Below, in pieces: positions 1 through 6,684 of a DNA stretch of 11,991 nt. Source of the stretch: Bacteroidota bacterium (GTDB taxonomy: Bacteria; Bacteroidota; Bacteroidia; Chitinophagales; Chitinophagaceae); the NCBI GenBank assembly GCA_023422565.1, contig JAFAGR010000040.1:1-11991 (forward strand), given 5' to 3'. A program made the position numbers and the translations under genes. Below the pieces are notes generated by a model. That model was not told where the DNA came from, ran no database searches, and saw only the letters and a program-made list of their open reading frames with translations. Within the stretch, counting starts at the first letter, position 1; each line of letters begins with the position of its first letter.

Positions 1-31
1 GGCGGTGCAGTTGGCCCTACCGCGGCGTGGG

Positions 32-71
32 GGGCTCGTGTTTCCCGACCCACTGACCCGGGGGAACGCCC
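32..71. repeat. GC-rich imperfect palindrome at left edge
   Basis: Of the first 70 bases, 52 are G or C, against clearly more balanced DNA after about base 75. Within this stretch, bases 32-35 can pair with 68-71, and 40-46 can pair with 62-67 with one bulged T, around a loop at 47-61. No gene is convincing in 1-84. The minus-strand gene to the right ends at 85. It could be part of a GC-rich extragenic palindromic repeat, a structured 3' end, or an assembly-edge artefact. The window edge prevents a decision. Confidence 0.35.
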
Positions 72-84
72 AAAATGAGGAACA

Positions 85-537
85 TCAAATCATCATTTCA
101 AACATCTCCTTGTTTTCGGCCCAAAAGGCATCGAGGAGCAACATTCTTTGTTTGAGGAAAGAGATCGCTTCGGGCCATGTTTCCTGGCGGAAGATACTTA
201 CAGAGTCTGCTGTTATTTTTAACGCACTCATGAGTTTGTTGTCAACCACGGTATCTTCATAATGGATCCATTCCGCTTCGGGAAATGATTGTTGCCATAG
301 CGAAGAAAAGGTGGACCAGATAAGTTTGCGTTTATCCGTCTCCGTTATGCTTATCTCAACGCATACTTCCGCGCTTCGTTTGGTAAAATCCATTGTAAAG
401 CGGATGTGCTTTATTCCGGTTTTATAATTCACCCAATTTACGGAACCGCCACCTGCAGACGGCACGGGAGACATGTACTGCCCGAAGCGCGTCCAGAAAT
501 CAGACCTTATCCTTGATAATTCAGCCTGGGTGTACAT
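85..537 (-). CDS. DUF4268 domain-containing protein
   Basis: A 150-residue soluble protein with no signal peptide or membrane segment. The family resemblance is in the opening 'FWTRFGQYM' with 'WVNYKTG' soon after (about residues 14-43), an alternating basic/acidic middle, and a C-terminal 'WPEAISFLKQRM' followed by 'LDAFW'. This is the pattern of the DUF4268 domain, which occurs alone or at the C-terminus of larger proteins; here it is essentially the whole protein. Its biochemical role is unknown. The ATG at 535-537 lies two bases after the stop codon of the upstream outer-membrane protein gene, so the two are probably co-transcribed and translationally coupled. The pairing does not reveal a shared function. 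The family assignment is from recognition of the sequence pattern, not from a search. Confidence 0.8.
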   Translation of the reverse strand: MYTQAELSRIRSDFWTRFGQYMSPVPSAGGGSVNWVNYKTGIKHIRFTMDFTKRSAEVCVEISITETDKRKLIWSTFSSLWQQSFPEAEWIHYEDTVVDNKLMSALKITADSVSIFRQETWPEAISFLKQRMLLLDAFWAENKEMFEMMI

Positions 538-539
538 GC

Positions 540-2345
540 TTAATTATTTAAAATGAAATCTGGCCGGCGGATGAATGTGCTGTTGTATTTAAACTTGATG
601 TTGGAAGAGAATGTGAATTCATATGCCTTCATCCCCGGCACCGTTCTCGGATAATATGCGCCGCGAAATTCCAATGTGCCAAAAACCAGGTTCTCGTTAC
701 GGGTACGAAACCCGCCGCCAAAAGCTGTGTAGCCTCGTGAAGCCTTAAGCGCGTGGTCGCGGGGCGTAATAAGTGCCAGATCGCCAAAGGCAAAGGGCGC
801 GAAACGAAAGCCAAGAAATTTTCGCAGGTTGTAAAAAACAGACTCGGTTCGTACGGTAGACCTGAAACTGCCCTGCTCCTCCCCCGAAAAATAGGGAAGC
901 CCATAGTTGGACACGAGGAACAATGGTGTATTGAGCTCAGGTGAAAATTGTTTCGCAAAATTCACTTTAAAGAAATTCCTGTTGCGCCATTGAGAGTTGA
1001 TCGTATTGAGCCTTGAGAAATGATTCACTTCCAGCAACACATCGGTGTCTTCAAAATCGCCCTCGTCACGGAAAGTTCCCGCCCGCAAGATCACCGAATA
1101 ATAGTTTCCGCGCCGGAAGAATTTGCTGGCTTCAGCTCCAAGTCCAAAATAAGCGCGCATTTGGCCGCTTTTGTTTATCCATCCACCTGTTCCGGAAAGG
1201 TCAACACCTTCCGGAATATCTTCATACCGGCCGAAGCCATAAATGAAACTCGTTTTGTAAAAATTCTGCCTGTAAAGGGAATAACCTAACAGCCCGCCAT
1301 TAATATCAGCATAATTAAAATTGTAAACGTTGCTGAACTTTTCCGGCCTTTTATAAAAGTGATTATACATCAGGCGGGCGGAAACGAAATGCCGGAGGCG
1401 GTTGGTATGATCTGTAAGGCGGTGCCTTTTGTGACCGATGTTGTAACCCGCCCAGAAATCGGAACGCATATATTGATACCTGAAGTCCTGTTTAAAAAGA
1501 GAATCGCCTAAGTACCGGTTGGTAGAATTATTGAGTTCGAGTTCAACCGCGCCCGTCCAGGCCGTGTACCGGCTAAACATGGGCCGCTCAATGAATGAAT
1601 ACAGGTTCAGTTCTTCATTTCTTCCGCTGTTAAAGGCCGGTTTAAAATTAAGTGCGCCTACCGTCCAATTCACAAAACTTCCGCGAATGTTCCGCCTCAC
1701 CAGTTCGGCGCCGTAACCCGTGGTGGGGTTGCGTTCCTTATCGTACAAACCTTTCAAGGCAAACCTTGTACCCGAACCCGCGAAATTCTCCTCCCGCAAT
1801 TCAACCTCCATTCGTTCCGTGCTGCTCAGGTTTATTTTACCGCCGATCGAGAATACATCCCGCACCAACACCACTACATCCACCTCCTGGTTTGATTCAG
1901 AACCCGGAAGCACCACTATCAGCGCATCCTGAATAAAATCCTGTTCCCGTAAAAAACGTTCATTATCGGAGATCATATAAGGATAGAGCACGTCACCTTC
2001 CCTGAAAAAAAGATTGTGCCTCACCACCCTTTCGCGAGTATTCAGGTGTAAAGCGTTTGCCACCCGAATAGGAAAGTTGGTTTTCTTTACCATTGAATCG
2101 TGAAGGCTGCGATTGAAATCGATCCTTACAATTTCAATGGAGTTGATCTTTTTACCTGCGAAGCGAAGGAACGGATTTACAGTTTTCACCGGCGCGGCCT
2201 GAGGGTTGTCAACCGAAACGCTCCTGCCCAACCTTCCTAATAATCCTTTCTTTTTAGCGAGAAAAAAGGTGTCTTGCTCCGGTTGCTGGGCGCTAACGGT
2301 GAGGCATAGGTGAAGCAGGGTCAGTACCGGGAGGATCTTCTTCAA
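540..2345 (-). CDS. Outer-membrane beta-barrel protein, Omp85/BamA-like
   Basis: A 601-residue predicted outer-membrane protein. Residues 1-19 form a signal peptide (KK, then a hydrophobic stretch, ending VSA before QQ). Residues about 65-170 look like one POTRA-type periplasmic domain: 'INSIEIVRIDF', then 'RVVRHNLFFREGD', then a 'VDVVVLVRDVFSI' strand. From about 170 to the end there are many alternating amphipathic strands with Tyr/Phe/Trp and Asn-rich turns, as in a transmembrane barrel. This layout suggests a short relative of the Omp85/TamA surface-antigen group; the partner or cargo is unknown. The only usable start is TTG at 2343-2345: in frame upstream there is a stop at 2367-2369 and no ATG or GTG, and a downstream start would destroy the signal peptide. 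A 7-bp tandem repeat ends two bases upstream of that TTG. DUF4268 follows after 2 nt. Confidence 0.8.
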   Translation of the reverse strand: MKKILPVLTLLHLCLTVSAQQPEQDTFFLAKKKGLLGRLGRSVSVDNPQAAPVKTVNPFLRFAGKKINSIEIVRIDFNRSLHDSMVKKTNFPIRVANALHLNTRERVVRHNLFFREGDVLYPYMISDNERFLREQDFIQDALIVVLPGSESNQEVDVVVLVRDVFSIGGKINLSSTERMEVELREENFAGSGTRFALKGLYDKERNPTTGYGAELVRRNIRGSFVNWTVGALNFKPAFNSGRNEELNLYSFIERPMFSRYTAWTGAVELELNNSTNRYLGDSLFKQDFRYQYMRSDFWAGYNIGHKRHRLTDHTNRLRHFVSARLMYNHFYKRPEKFSNVYNFNYADINGGLLGYSLYRQNFYKTSFIYGFGRYEDIPEGVDLSGTGGWINKSGQMRAYFGLGAEASKFFRRGNYYSVILRAGTFRDEGDFEDTDVLLEVNHFSRLNTINSQWRNRNFFKVNFAKQFSPELNTPLFLVSNYGLPYFSGEEQGSFRSTVRTESVFYNLRKFLGFRFAPFAFGDLALITPRDHALKASRGYTAFGGGFRTRNENLVFGTLEFRGAYYPRTVPGMKAYEFTFSSNIKFKYNSTFIRRPDFILNN

Positions 2346-2347
2346 TG

Positions 2348-2375
2348 ATGAATTAAAAATTAAGAATTATGAATG
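2348..2375 (-). repeat. Heptamer tandem repeat, four units
   Basis: Read on the minus strand, four consecutive 7-bp units follow one another: CATTCAT, then AATTCTT, then AATTTTT, then AATTCAT. They keep exact 7-bp register and share the core ATT. The array ends two bases before the TTG start of the outer-membrane protein gene, so it is in that gene's leader or promoter region. It belongs with the arrays at 3560-3594, 4386-4402, 7817-7868 and 9274-9298. Confidence 0.7.
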
Positions 2376-2408
2376 TTTGTTTAGTACGACACAAGGTAAC
2401 AAATGGAC

Positions 2409-2447
2409 TGTTGCAAATCTCCGTCCGAATTTCGATTGTTGCAAATC
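2409..2447. repeat. 11-bp direct repeat pair in promoter-region spacer
   Basis: The 11-mer TGTTGCAAATC occurs at 2409-2419 and again at 2437-2447, start to start 28 bp. It lies in the 141-bp spacer between the transporter and outer-membrane protein genes. Two identical sites upstream of a gene could be a regulator-binding pair, but 28 bp is not an exact multiple of 10.5 bp. A chance match or a duplicated fragment is also possible. Nearby I see only a degraded TAnnTTTG-type box (TACCTTG on the minus strand, about 2390-2396). Confidence 0.4.
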
Positions 2448-2486
2448 CAGGTGGGATCGGCAACCAGATCAAATTTTAATTAATAA

Positions 2487-3263
2487 TCATTCCGCGCCCA
2501 TGGCCGCGTTCTTCATTCTTGCTGCCGTTTCCTCGCCCAGGTATGCATCCACACGATTGTGAATGAAATACACCAGTGGAGTTAACACGATGGCCATAGT
2601 AAACTTGTACGCATAATTTACAATACCAATGGCCAGGACGCGCTGGATACTCCAATCGTTACCAATGTGAAAAGCGATGTAAAGCACAATGAAACTGTCT
2701 ACCAATTGAGAGATGAAGGTTGATCCGGTTGCACGCAGCCAAACCTTTTTCTCACCGGTACGTTTCTTTATTTTATGAAATACGAAAACATCCACCATTT
2801 GGCTGACAAGAAAAGCAACAAGGCTCCCGACGATGATCCACATGCCCTGGCCGAAAATGGCGTTAAAGGCAAGCGACATGTCCGGCACACCCTTGCCTTG
2901 CCCTGTTCCATACCAAAAATCTGCCGGGGGCACACTCATGGCCAGGTAAAACATCAGGAAGGCGTAAGAGATGAACGCAACGGCGATGAAGGAAATTCTT
3001 CTCACCGCTTTCGGGCCGTAATATTCGTTTACGATATCCGTCATCACAAATTCCAGCGGCCACAAAAGCACCCCGCAGGTAAGACTGAAAGCGAGTCCCG
3101 ATTCGCCGAGCAAGGTGAAACTAAATGGTTCTGTACCAAACAATCTTTCAAGGGAAAATATTTTCGTTCCGATACATTCGGCGATCAGGGCGTTAGCAAC
3201 AAAAAACGCGGAAAAGATAACGAATACTTTTGCCGGCCTGTTATTCAGAATGTCTGAAACCAT
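2487..3263 (-). CDS. yhhQ: Queuosine precursor transporter, YhhQ/VUT family
   Basis: A 258-residue inner-membrane protein of the VUT_1 (YhhQ/QPTR) family. Characterised members import queuosine precursors (7-deazaguanines such as preQ0 and preQ1) for tRNA modification. About six or seven hydrophobic helices are visible, at roughly residues 12-35, 56-78, 88-110, 140-160, 180-200, 205-222 and 222-238. Family signatures include 'EFVMTDIVNEYYG' at 71-83, 'VSQMVDVFVF' at 153-162 and 'STFISQLVDSFIV' at 181-193. Length is slightly above the usual 220-240 because of a glycine-rich insertion around 118-130. The ATG at 3261-3263 is four bases after the stop of the upstream small membrane protein. No preQ1 riboswitch is recognisable upstream, and no queuosine synthesis gene is in the window. 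The substrate is inferred from the family. Confidence 0.88.
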   Translation of the reverse strand: MVSDILNNRPAKVFVIFSAFFVANALIAECIGTKIFSLERLFGTEPFSFTLLGESGLAFSLTCGVLLWPLEFVMTDIVNEYYGPKAVRRISFIAVAFISYAFLMFYLAMSVPPADFWYGTGQGKGVPDMSLAFNAIFGQGMWIIVGSLVAFLVSQMVDVFVFHKIKKRTGEKKVWLRATGSTFISQLVDSFIVLYIAFHIGNDWSIQRVLAIGIVNYAYKFTMAIVLTPLVYFIHNRVDAYLGEETAARMKNAAMGAE

Positions 3264-3267
3264 GGCT

Positions 3268-3558
3268 TTAAGGTAAAACGAAAAAATATAAAATCTGCAG
3301 AACTAAGAGGATAGAATTAAATATCCATAACCAGCGGGCGACATTTAAAGACCTGCCGGCCATGCGCAGGAAAAGAAAAGAAATCAGGAATAAAGCGTTG
3401 ATAAGGATGGCCAAATATCCCATTACGATCAGCGTATTTTCTACCGGCTGCAGGGCGGCCAGTGGTGATGCTGAGTTACGGCGTTCAACCAATCTCATTC
3501 CCACGGCAAATAAAAAGGCCAGGTTAAAGAAGAAAGCTATTTTGGAGAAAAGGCGCAA
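3268..3558 (-). CDS. Small three-helix membrane protein, function unknown
   Basis: A 96-residue protein that is almost entirely hydrophobic. Predicted membrane helices lie at about residues 4-22, 43-66 and 74-95, with a short polar loop (RLVERRNS) after the first and a basic turn (RMAGRSLN) before the third. I do not recognise a named family. The start must be TTG at 3556-3558: an in-frame stop lies at 3565-3567 and no ATG or GTG lies between. The next ATG, residue 21, would delete the first helix. A 7-bp tandem repeat runs up to this start. The stop is four bases before the ATG of the YhhQ-type transporter, so the two are probably one transcriptional unit. A supporting role for the transporter is only a guess from position. 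Confidence 0.65.
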   Translation of the reverse strand: MRLFSKIAFFFNLAFLFAVGMRLVERRNSASPLAALQPVENTLIVMGYLAILINALFLISFLFLRMAGRSLNVARWLWIFNSILLVLQILYFFVLP

Positions 3559-3559
3559 T

Positions 3560-3594
3560 TGGAATTACGATTTACGAATTACGATTTACGAAAT
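3560..3594 (-). repeat. Heptamer tandem repeat, about five units
   Basis: On the minus strand the units read ATTTCGT, AAATCGT, AATTCGT, AAATCGT and a degraded AATTCCA, in exact 7-bp register. The second and fourth units are identical, so a 14-bp higher-order period is visible. The array stands immediately upstream of the TTG start of the 96-residue membrane protein and in the 79-bp spacer after pcm. It shares the (A/G)-T-T core and terminal T with the other arrays in this window. Confidence 0.75.
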
Positions 3595-3637
3595 GTCGTG
3601 CATTACATATTAAATCATTGAACCAACAAAAATTGAA

Positions 3638-4309
3638 TCAGCCCCCGTTTTTGCCTTTCAACATCGGAACAAAGGAAAAATTTTCGAATGCCTCTTCAGA
3701 CATTGAGCCGTCTTCCATTTTGGTAAGGCGGAGCATGCGCTGATGCGAACCTTCATTTAAGGGAAGAACCATTTTGCCTCCAACTTTCAACTGATCTACG
3801 AGGCGCGGCGGAATGTATGGCGCTGCGGCGGTGATCAACACTTTATCGAATGGTGCGTATGTGGGAAGGCCTTCGAACCCATCGCCATAAAAGAACTTTA
3901 GATTGCGATACTTATTCTTAAAAACGTACTGCTGCGTTTTTAAATACAGATTTCGGTGCCTTTCAATAGTAAAAACGAGAGCACCCATTTCCGCCAGAAT
4001 TGTGGCCTGGTACATACTGCCTGTTCCAATTTCCAACACTTTCTCAAGCGGCTTTACCTGTAACAATTGAGTTTGATAAGCTACCGTGTATGGCTGCGAG
4101 ATCGTTTGGCCCTCAGCGATCGGAAAGGCGCGATCTTCGTAAGCAATGTTATCCAATGCTGTTTCAAGAAAATAATGGCGGGGAACATTCATCATTGCCT
4201 CCAGCACTCTTTCATCAGTTATTCCTTTTTCTCTAACCTGGTCAACAAGTTTTTTTCGGAGGCCCTTGTGGCGATAAGTGTCTTCGTACTGTCGGGTTTT
4301 GCCGGGCAT
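3638..4309 (-). CDS. pcm: Protein-L-isoaspartate O-methyltransferase
   Basis: A soluble 223-residue enzyme that methylates L-isoaspartyl residues in aged proteins with S-adenosylmethionine, the first step of their repair. Visible family parts are 'DTYRHKGLRKKLV' near the N-terminus, 'VPRHYFL', the substrate-site 'GQTISQPYTVA' (67-77), the SAM motif 'VLEIGTGS' (91-98), the post-I acidic 'TIER', the motif II region 'GDGFEGLP' with 'FDKVLITAAAP', and 'QLKVGGKMVLPL'. I chose ATG 4307-4309 because family members usually start just before 'YEDTYRHKG'. In-frame alternatives are ATG at 4334-4336 and TTG at 4355-4357. One key position is odd: the third glycine of the SAM-binding GxGxG is Met (residue 99, codon 4013-4015). 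The fold is otherwise intact, so activity is likely but not certain. Confidence 0.92.
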   Translation of the reverse strand: MPGKTRQYEDTYRHKGLRKKLVDQVREKGITDERVLEAMMNVPRHYFLETALDNIAYEDRAFPIAEGQTISQPYTVAYQTQLLQVKPLEKVLEIGTGSMYQATILAEMGALVFTIERHRNLYLKTQQYVFKNKYRNLKFFYGDGFEGLPTYAPFDKVLITAAAPYIPPRLVDQLKVGGKMVLPLNEGSHQRMLRLTKMEDGSMSEEAFENFSFVPMLKGKNGG

Positions 4310-4385
4310 AGTTCGGTCGTTCGTGTGCAGTTCCATGGTATGAGGTGCAAAGTACAAAGAATTTGCGAGGCGCAGAATAGTCGGT

Positions 4386-4402
4386 AGTTCCTAGTTCGTA
4401 GT
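4386..4402 (+). repeat. Short heptamer repeat, two and a half units
   Basis: On the plus strand, AGTTCCT is followed in register by AGTTCGT and then AGT. The units nearly match the larger array at 7817-7868. It sits in the spacer after the lipocalin-like gene and before pcm. Too short to be sure alone; its unit identity with the other arrays supports it. Confidence 0.5.
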
Positions 4403-4427
4403 CGAGAACATTCCCGCTTTTCGGGCT

Positions 4428-4856
4428 TTACTCTTGCTTTAACATCAACAACAGCATATTCTTATTCATTTGCAACAGCAGAGAATCGTTTGTCATCTTG
4501 ATGATTGTAGCCGGCCTCCATTTGTCGTTTGATTTCAGGCTAAGTTTGTCCATTTCTATTTTCCATTCCCCCGTGGTTTCTGAATGTTTATTGCTGCCTG
4601 ATTTCAACTTGCTTTCTACATAAGTTTTATCGCCACGGAATTCAGTTTTTATCTCGCTGGTCAGGCCCATTGTAAGAACCTCGATCCCCATATCCTCACC
4701 GGATTCGGCATCGATGATCGTTTTCCATAACCAGGTTCCGATCAGCTTTTCGGAACGGTCATCCTGAAATATATTAATCGGGGTTGCACTGGTTAGTAAA
4801 AGCATCACAACTACCGGAGTGAAGAATTTACGAAGTATCAAAATGATTCTTTTCAA
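4428..4856 (-). CDS. Secreted lipocalin-like protein
   Basis: A 142-residue protein with a likely Sec signal: KRIILILRKF at the start, a hydrophobic stretch to about residue 24, then INIFQDD. The mature part opens with 'KLIGTWLWKTI' and continues with strand-like segments, among them 'TEFRGDKTYVES', 'TGEWKIEMDKLSL' and 'MTNDSLLLQM'. This GTW...GEW pattern resembles small Bacteroidota lipocalin-like domains, which usually have no known ligand. There is no lipobox cysteine, so it is probably periplasmic or secreted and not a lipoprotein. The start is TTG at 4854-4856, with a stop in frame at 4863-4865 and no ATG between. Using Met18 (codon 4803-4805) would remove the basic part of the signal. 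It lies 25 nt after the phosphohexomutase gene and probably shares its transcript. The family assignment is tentative. Confidence 0.65.
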   Translation of the reverse strand: MKRIILILRKFFTPVVVMLLLTSATPINIFQDDRSEKLIGTWLWKTIIDAESGEDMGIEVLTMGLTSEIKTEFRGDKTYVESKLKSGSNKHSETTGEWKIEMDKLSLKSNDKWRPATIIKMTNDSLLLQMNKNMLLLMLKQE

Positions 4857-4881
4857 AATAGGTTAATAAGCAAACAAAGTT

Positions 4882-6603
4882 TTACAACTTCATATCTGCG
4901 ATAATTGCTGCAATCTTTTCATCCAGCAGCTTTTCCGTGCTTTCAAATTCTTTTTCGTTTTCAAGTTTTGTATTTACGCTGAAGTAAAACTTTATTTTCG
5001 GTTCAGTGCCGCTGGGCCTCGCGGAAATTTTCGATCCGTCTTCCAGAATGAATTGCAGCACATTGCTTGATGGCGTGGTTAACTTAAACTGGTTACCGTT
5101 TGAAAGATTGCGCCCCTCTCCTGTTTTATAGTCAAGCAGTTCAACAACCTTAGACCCATTAATGGTTTTTGGCGGATCCTTTCTGTAACCTTCCATCATC
5201 GCAGCAATTTCCTTTGCGCCGTTCATTCCTTTCTTTGTTATGCTGATCAGGCCTTCCTTGTAAAAGCCGTATTCCACATACAGGTCGATCAGTTTATCAA
5301 AAAGGCTTCTGCCCTTGTTCTTTTCATATGCGGCCATTTCGCACAGAATAGCCACTGCGCTCACGCCGTCTTTGTCGCGGATCTTATCACCAATCATCAA
5401 ACCAAAACTTTCTTCTCCGCCGATGATGTAATTCTCAGTGGCTTCCTTTTCACGAATGAGTGATGATATCCATTTAAAACCTGTAAGCACGTTATAGCAG
5501 GCCACGTTGTTACGGCGGGCGATCTCATCGATCATGTCTGTGGTTACAATCGTTTTTATCACCATATCGTTTGGCTCCGACACACCTTTTGCTTTTCTTG
5601 CTTCTATCATATAATTGAATGCAAGCAAGGCGGTTTGATTTCCGTTCATCAATACCCATTCGCCCTGGCGGTTCTTCACACCAATACCTACACGGTCTGC
5701 ATCAGGATCGGTTCCCAATAAAATGTCCGCATCCAGTTCCTTTGCTTTCTGCAGGCCGATGCTCATCGTTTCGGTTTCTTCAGGGTTCGGATAAATCACT
5801 GTAGGAAAATTTCCATCGGGCGTACTTTGTTCCTTAACGATATTCACGTTTGTAAACCCGAATTTTTTCAAGGCGTCGGGAACCAGCATTATTCCCGTTC
5901 CATGCACCGGCGTGTAAACAATTTTCAGATCGTGCTGAGCGGCGCAGATCTCCGGATAAATACTTAAGCCCTTCACCATATCCAGATACGCTTCATCCAT
6001 TGCTTTACCGATGATCTCTATCCGCGATTCGCCACCGTTCCATTTTACTTCATCAATACTTTTTATTTTTTCCACTTCCCTGATCACATTTGCATCATGA
6101 GGCGGCACCAGTTGCGCGCCATCATCCCAATAAGCCTTGTAACCGTTGTATTCCTTCGGATTGTGGCTGGCCGTACAAACCACACCACCCTTGCAGCCGA
6201 GTTTCCTGATCGTAAAACTTAACTCCGGCGTGGGGCGAAGGGCTTCAAATAAATAAACATTAATACCATTGGCGGCAAAAACATTTGCGGTTATCTCTGC
6301 AAATTCACGGCTGTTATGGCGGCAATCGTGTGCAATCGCCACGCTGCAATCTTTTCCGAAACATTGAAGAAGGTAGTTTGCATAGCCTTGCGTAGCCATG
6401 CCCACGGTGTACTTATTCATCCGGTTGGTACCCACGCCCATCAGTCCGCGAAGGCCGCCAGTTCCAAACTCCAGGTTCTGATAAAATGCATCAGCGAGCA
6501 TTTCAGGATTCTCACTTTGTAATTTTCTGATCTCGGTTTTTGTATCTGTATCAAAAGATCCATCGAGCCATTGATTCACTTGTTCGAGTATAGCCGCGTC
6601 CAT
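4882..6603 (-). CDS. Phospho-sugar mutase (phosphoglucomutase/phosphomannomutase)
   Basis: A 573-residue cytoplasmic alpha-D-phosphohexomutase that interconverts hexose 1- and 6-phosphates, feeding glycogen, cell-wall and nucleotide-sugar synthesis. All four family loops are intact: the catalytic phosphoserine loop 'TASHNP' (144-149, Ser146), the Mg-binding 'DPDADR' (299-304, three aspartates), the sugar-specificity loop 'GEESFG' (396-401), and the phosphate-binding 'RPSGTEPK' (529-536). Length and the N-terminal 'EFGTGGLRG' with 'GTNRMN' match the long PgcA/PGM2-type subgroup, not the ~450-residue GlmM type. The substrate (glucose, mannose or pentose phosphate) cannot be fixed from sequence alone. 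The ATG at 6601-6603 is followed directly by a typical N-terminus. It is the first gene of the leftward block and has its own candidate promoter at 6638-6645. Confidence 0.93.
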   Translation of the reverse strand: MDAAILEQVNQWLDGSFDTDTKTEIRKLQSENPEMLADAFYQNLEFGTGGLRGLMGVGTNRMNKYTVGMATQGYANYLLQCFGKDCSVAIAHDCRHNSREFAEITANVFAANGINVYLFEALRPTPELSFTIRKLGCKGGVVCTASHNPKEYNGYKAYWDDGAQLVPPHDANVIREVEKIKSIDEVKWNGGESRIEIIGKAMDEAYLDMVKGLSIYPEICAAQHDLKIVYTPVHGTGIMLVPDALKKFGFTNVNIVKEQSTPDGNFPTVIYPNPEETETMSIGLQKAKELDADILLGTDPDADRVGIGVKNRQGEWVLMNGNQTALLAFNYMIEARKAKGVSEPNDMVIKTIVTTDMIDEIARRNNVACYNVLTGFKWISSLIREKEATENYIIGGEESFGLMIGDKIRDKDGVSAVAILCEMAAYEKNKGRSLFDKLIDLYVEYGFYKEGLISITKKGMNGAKEIAAMMEGYRKDPPKTINGSKVVELLDYKTGEGRNLSNGNQFKLTTPSSNVLQFILEDGSKISARPSGTEPKIKFYFSVNTKLENEKEFESTEKLLDEKIAAIIADMKL

Positions 6604-6637
6604 AAGCTATGGTTTATATTTAAAGTTTTTAGGGCTT

Positions 6638-6645
6638 CAAAAATA
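6638..6645 (-). promoter_or_regulatory. Candidate Bacteroidota -7 box for phosphohexomutase gene
   Basis: On the minus strand the bases read TATTTTTG, an exact fit to the Bacteroidota -7 consensus TAnnTTTG, about 34 bases upstream of the ATG at 6603. A good -33 TTTG is not visible at the usual 19-21 bp spacing; TTG occurs only about 13 bp upstream. The call therefore rests on one half-site and on its position in the divergent spacer. Confidence 0.45.
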
Positions 6646-6667
6646 GCCGTTTCCGGGGCAATCCGCA

Positions 6668-6675
6668 TAATTTTG
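6668..6675 (+). promoter_or_regulatory. Candidate -7 box for DUF2279 gene
   Basis: TAATTTTG fits TAnnTTTG exactly but ends only 9 bases before the ATG at 6685, which would give an almost leaderless mRNA. No convincing -33 TTTG is present (TTTC at 6650-6653 is too close). Together with the minus-strand box at 6638-6645 it would make the 81-bp spacer a compact divergent promoter. The match could be chance in AT-rich DNA. Confidence 0.35.
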
Positions 6676-6684
6676 TTCATCCAA

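Noticed and set aside
2775..3257. Plus-strand open frame of 160 codons opposite the YhhQ-type transporter
   Set aside because: It is antisense to a well-supported membrane protein; the His/Lys-rich product is typical of a shadow frame.
3559..3637. preQ1 riboswitch upstream of the transporter unit
   Set aside because: The spacer is mostly heptamer repeat, and I see no hairpin plus A-rich tail pattern of preQ1 aptamers.
6571..6684. Longer N-terminus for the DUF2279 protein starting at 6571
   Set aside because: It would overlap the divergent mutase start and both candidate promoters, and would put 38 residues before a well-formed signal peptide.
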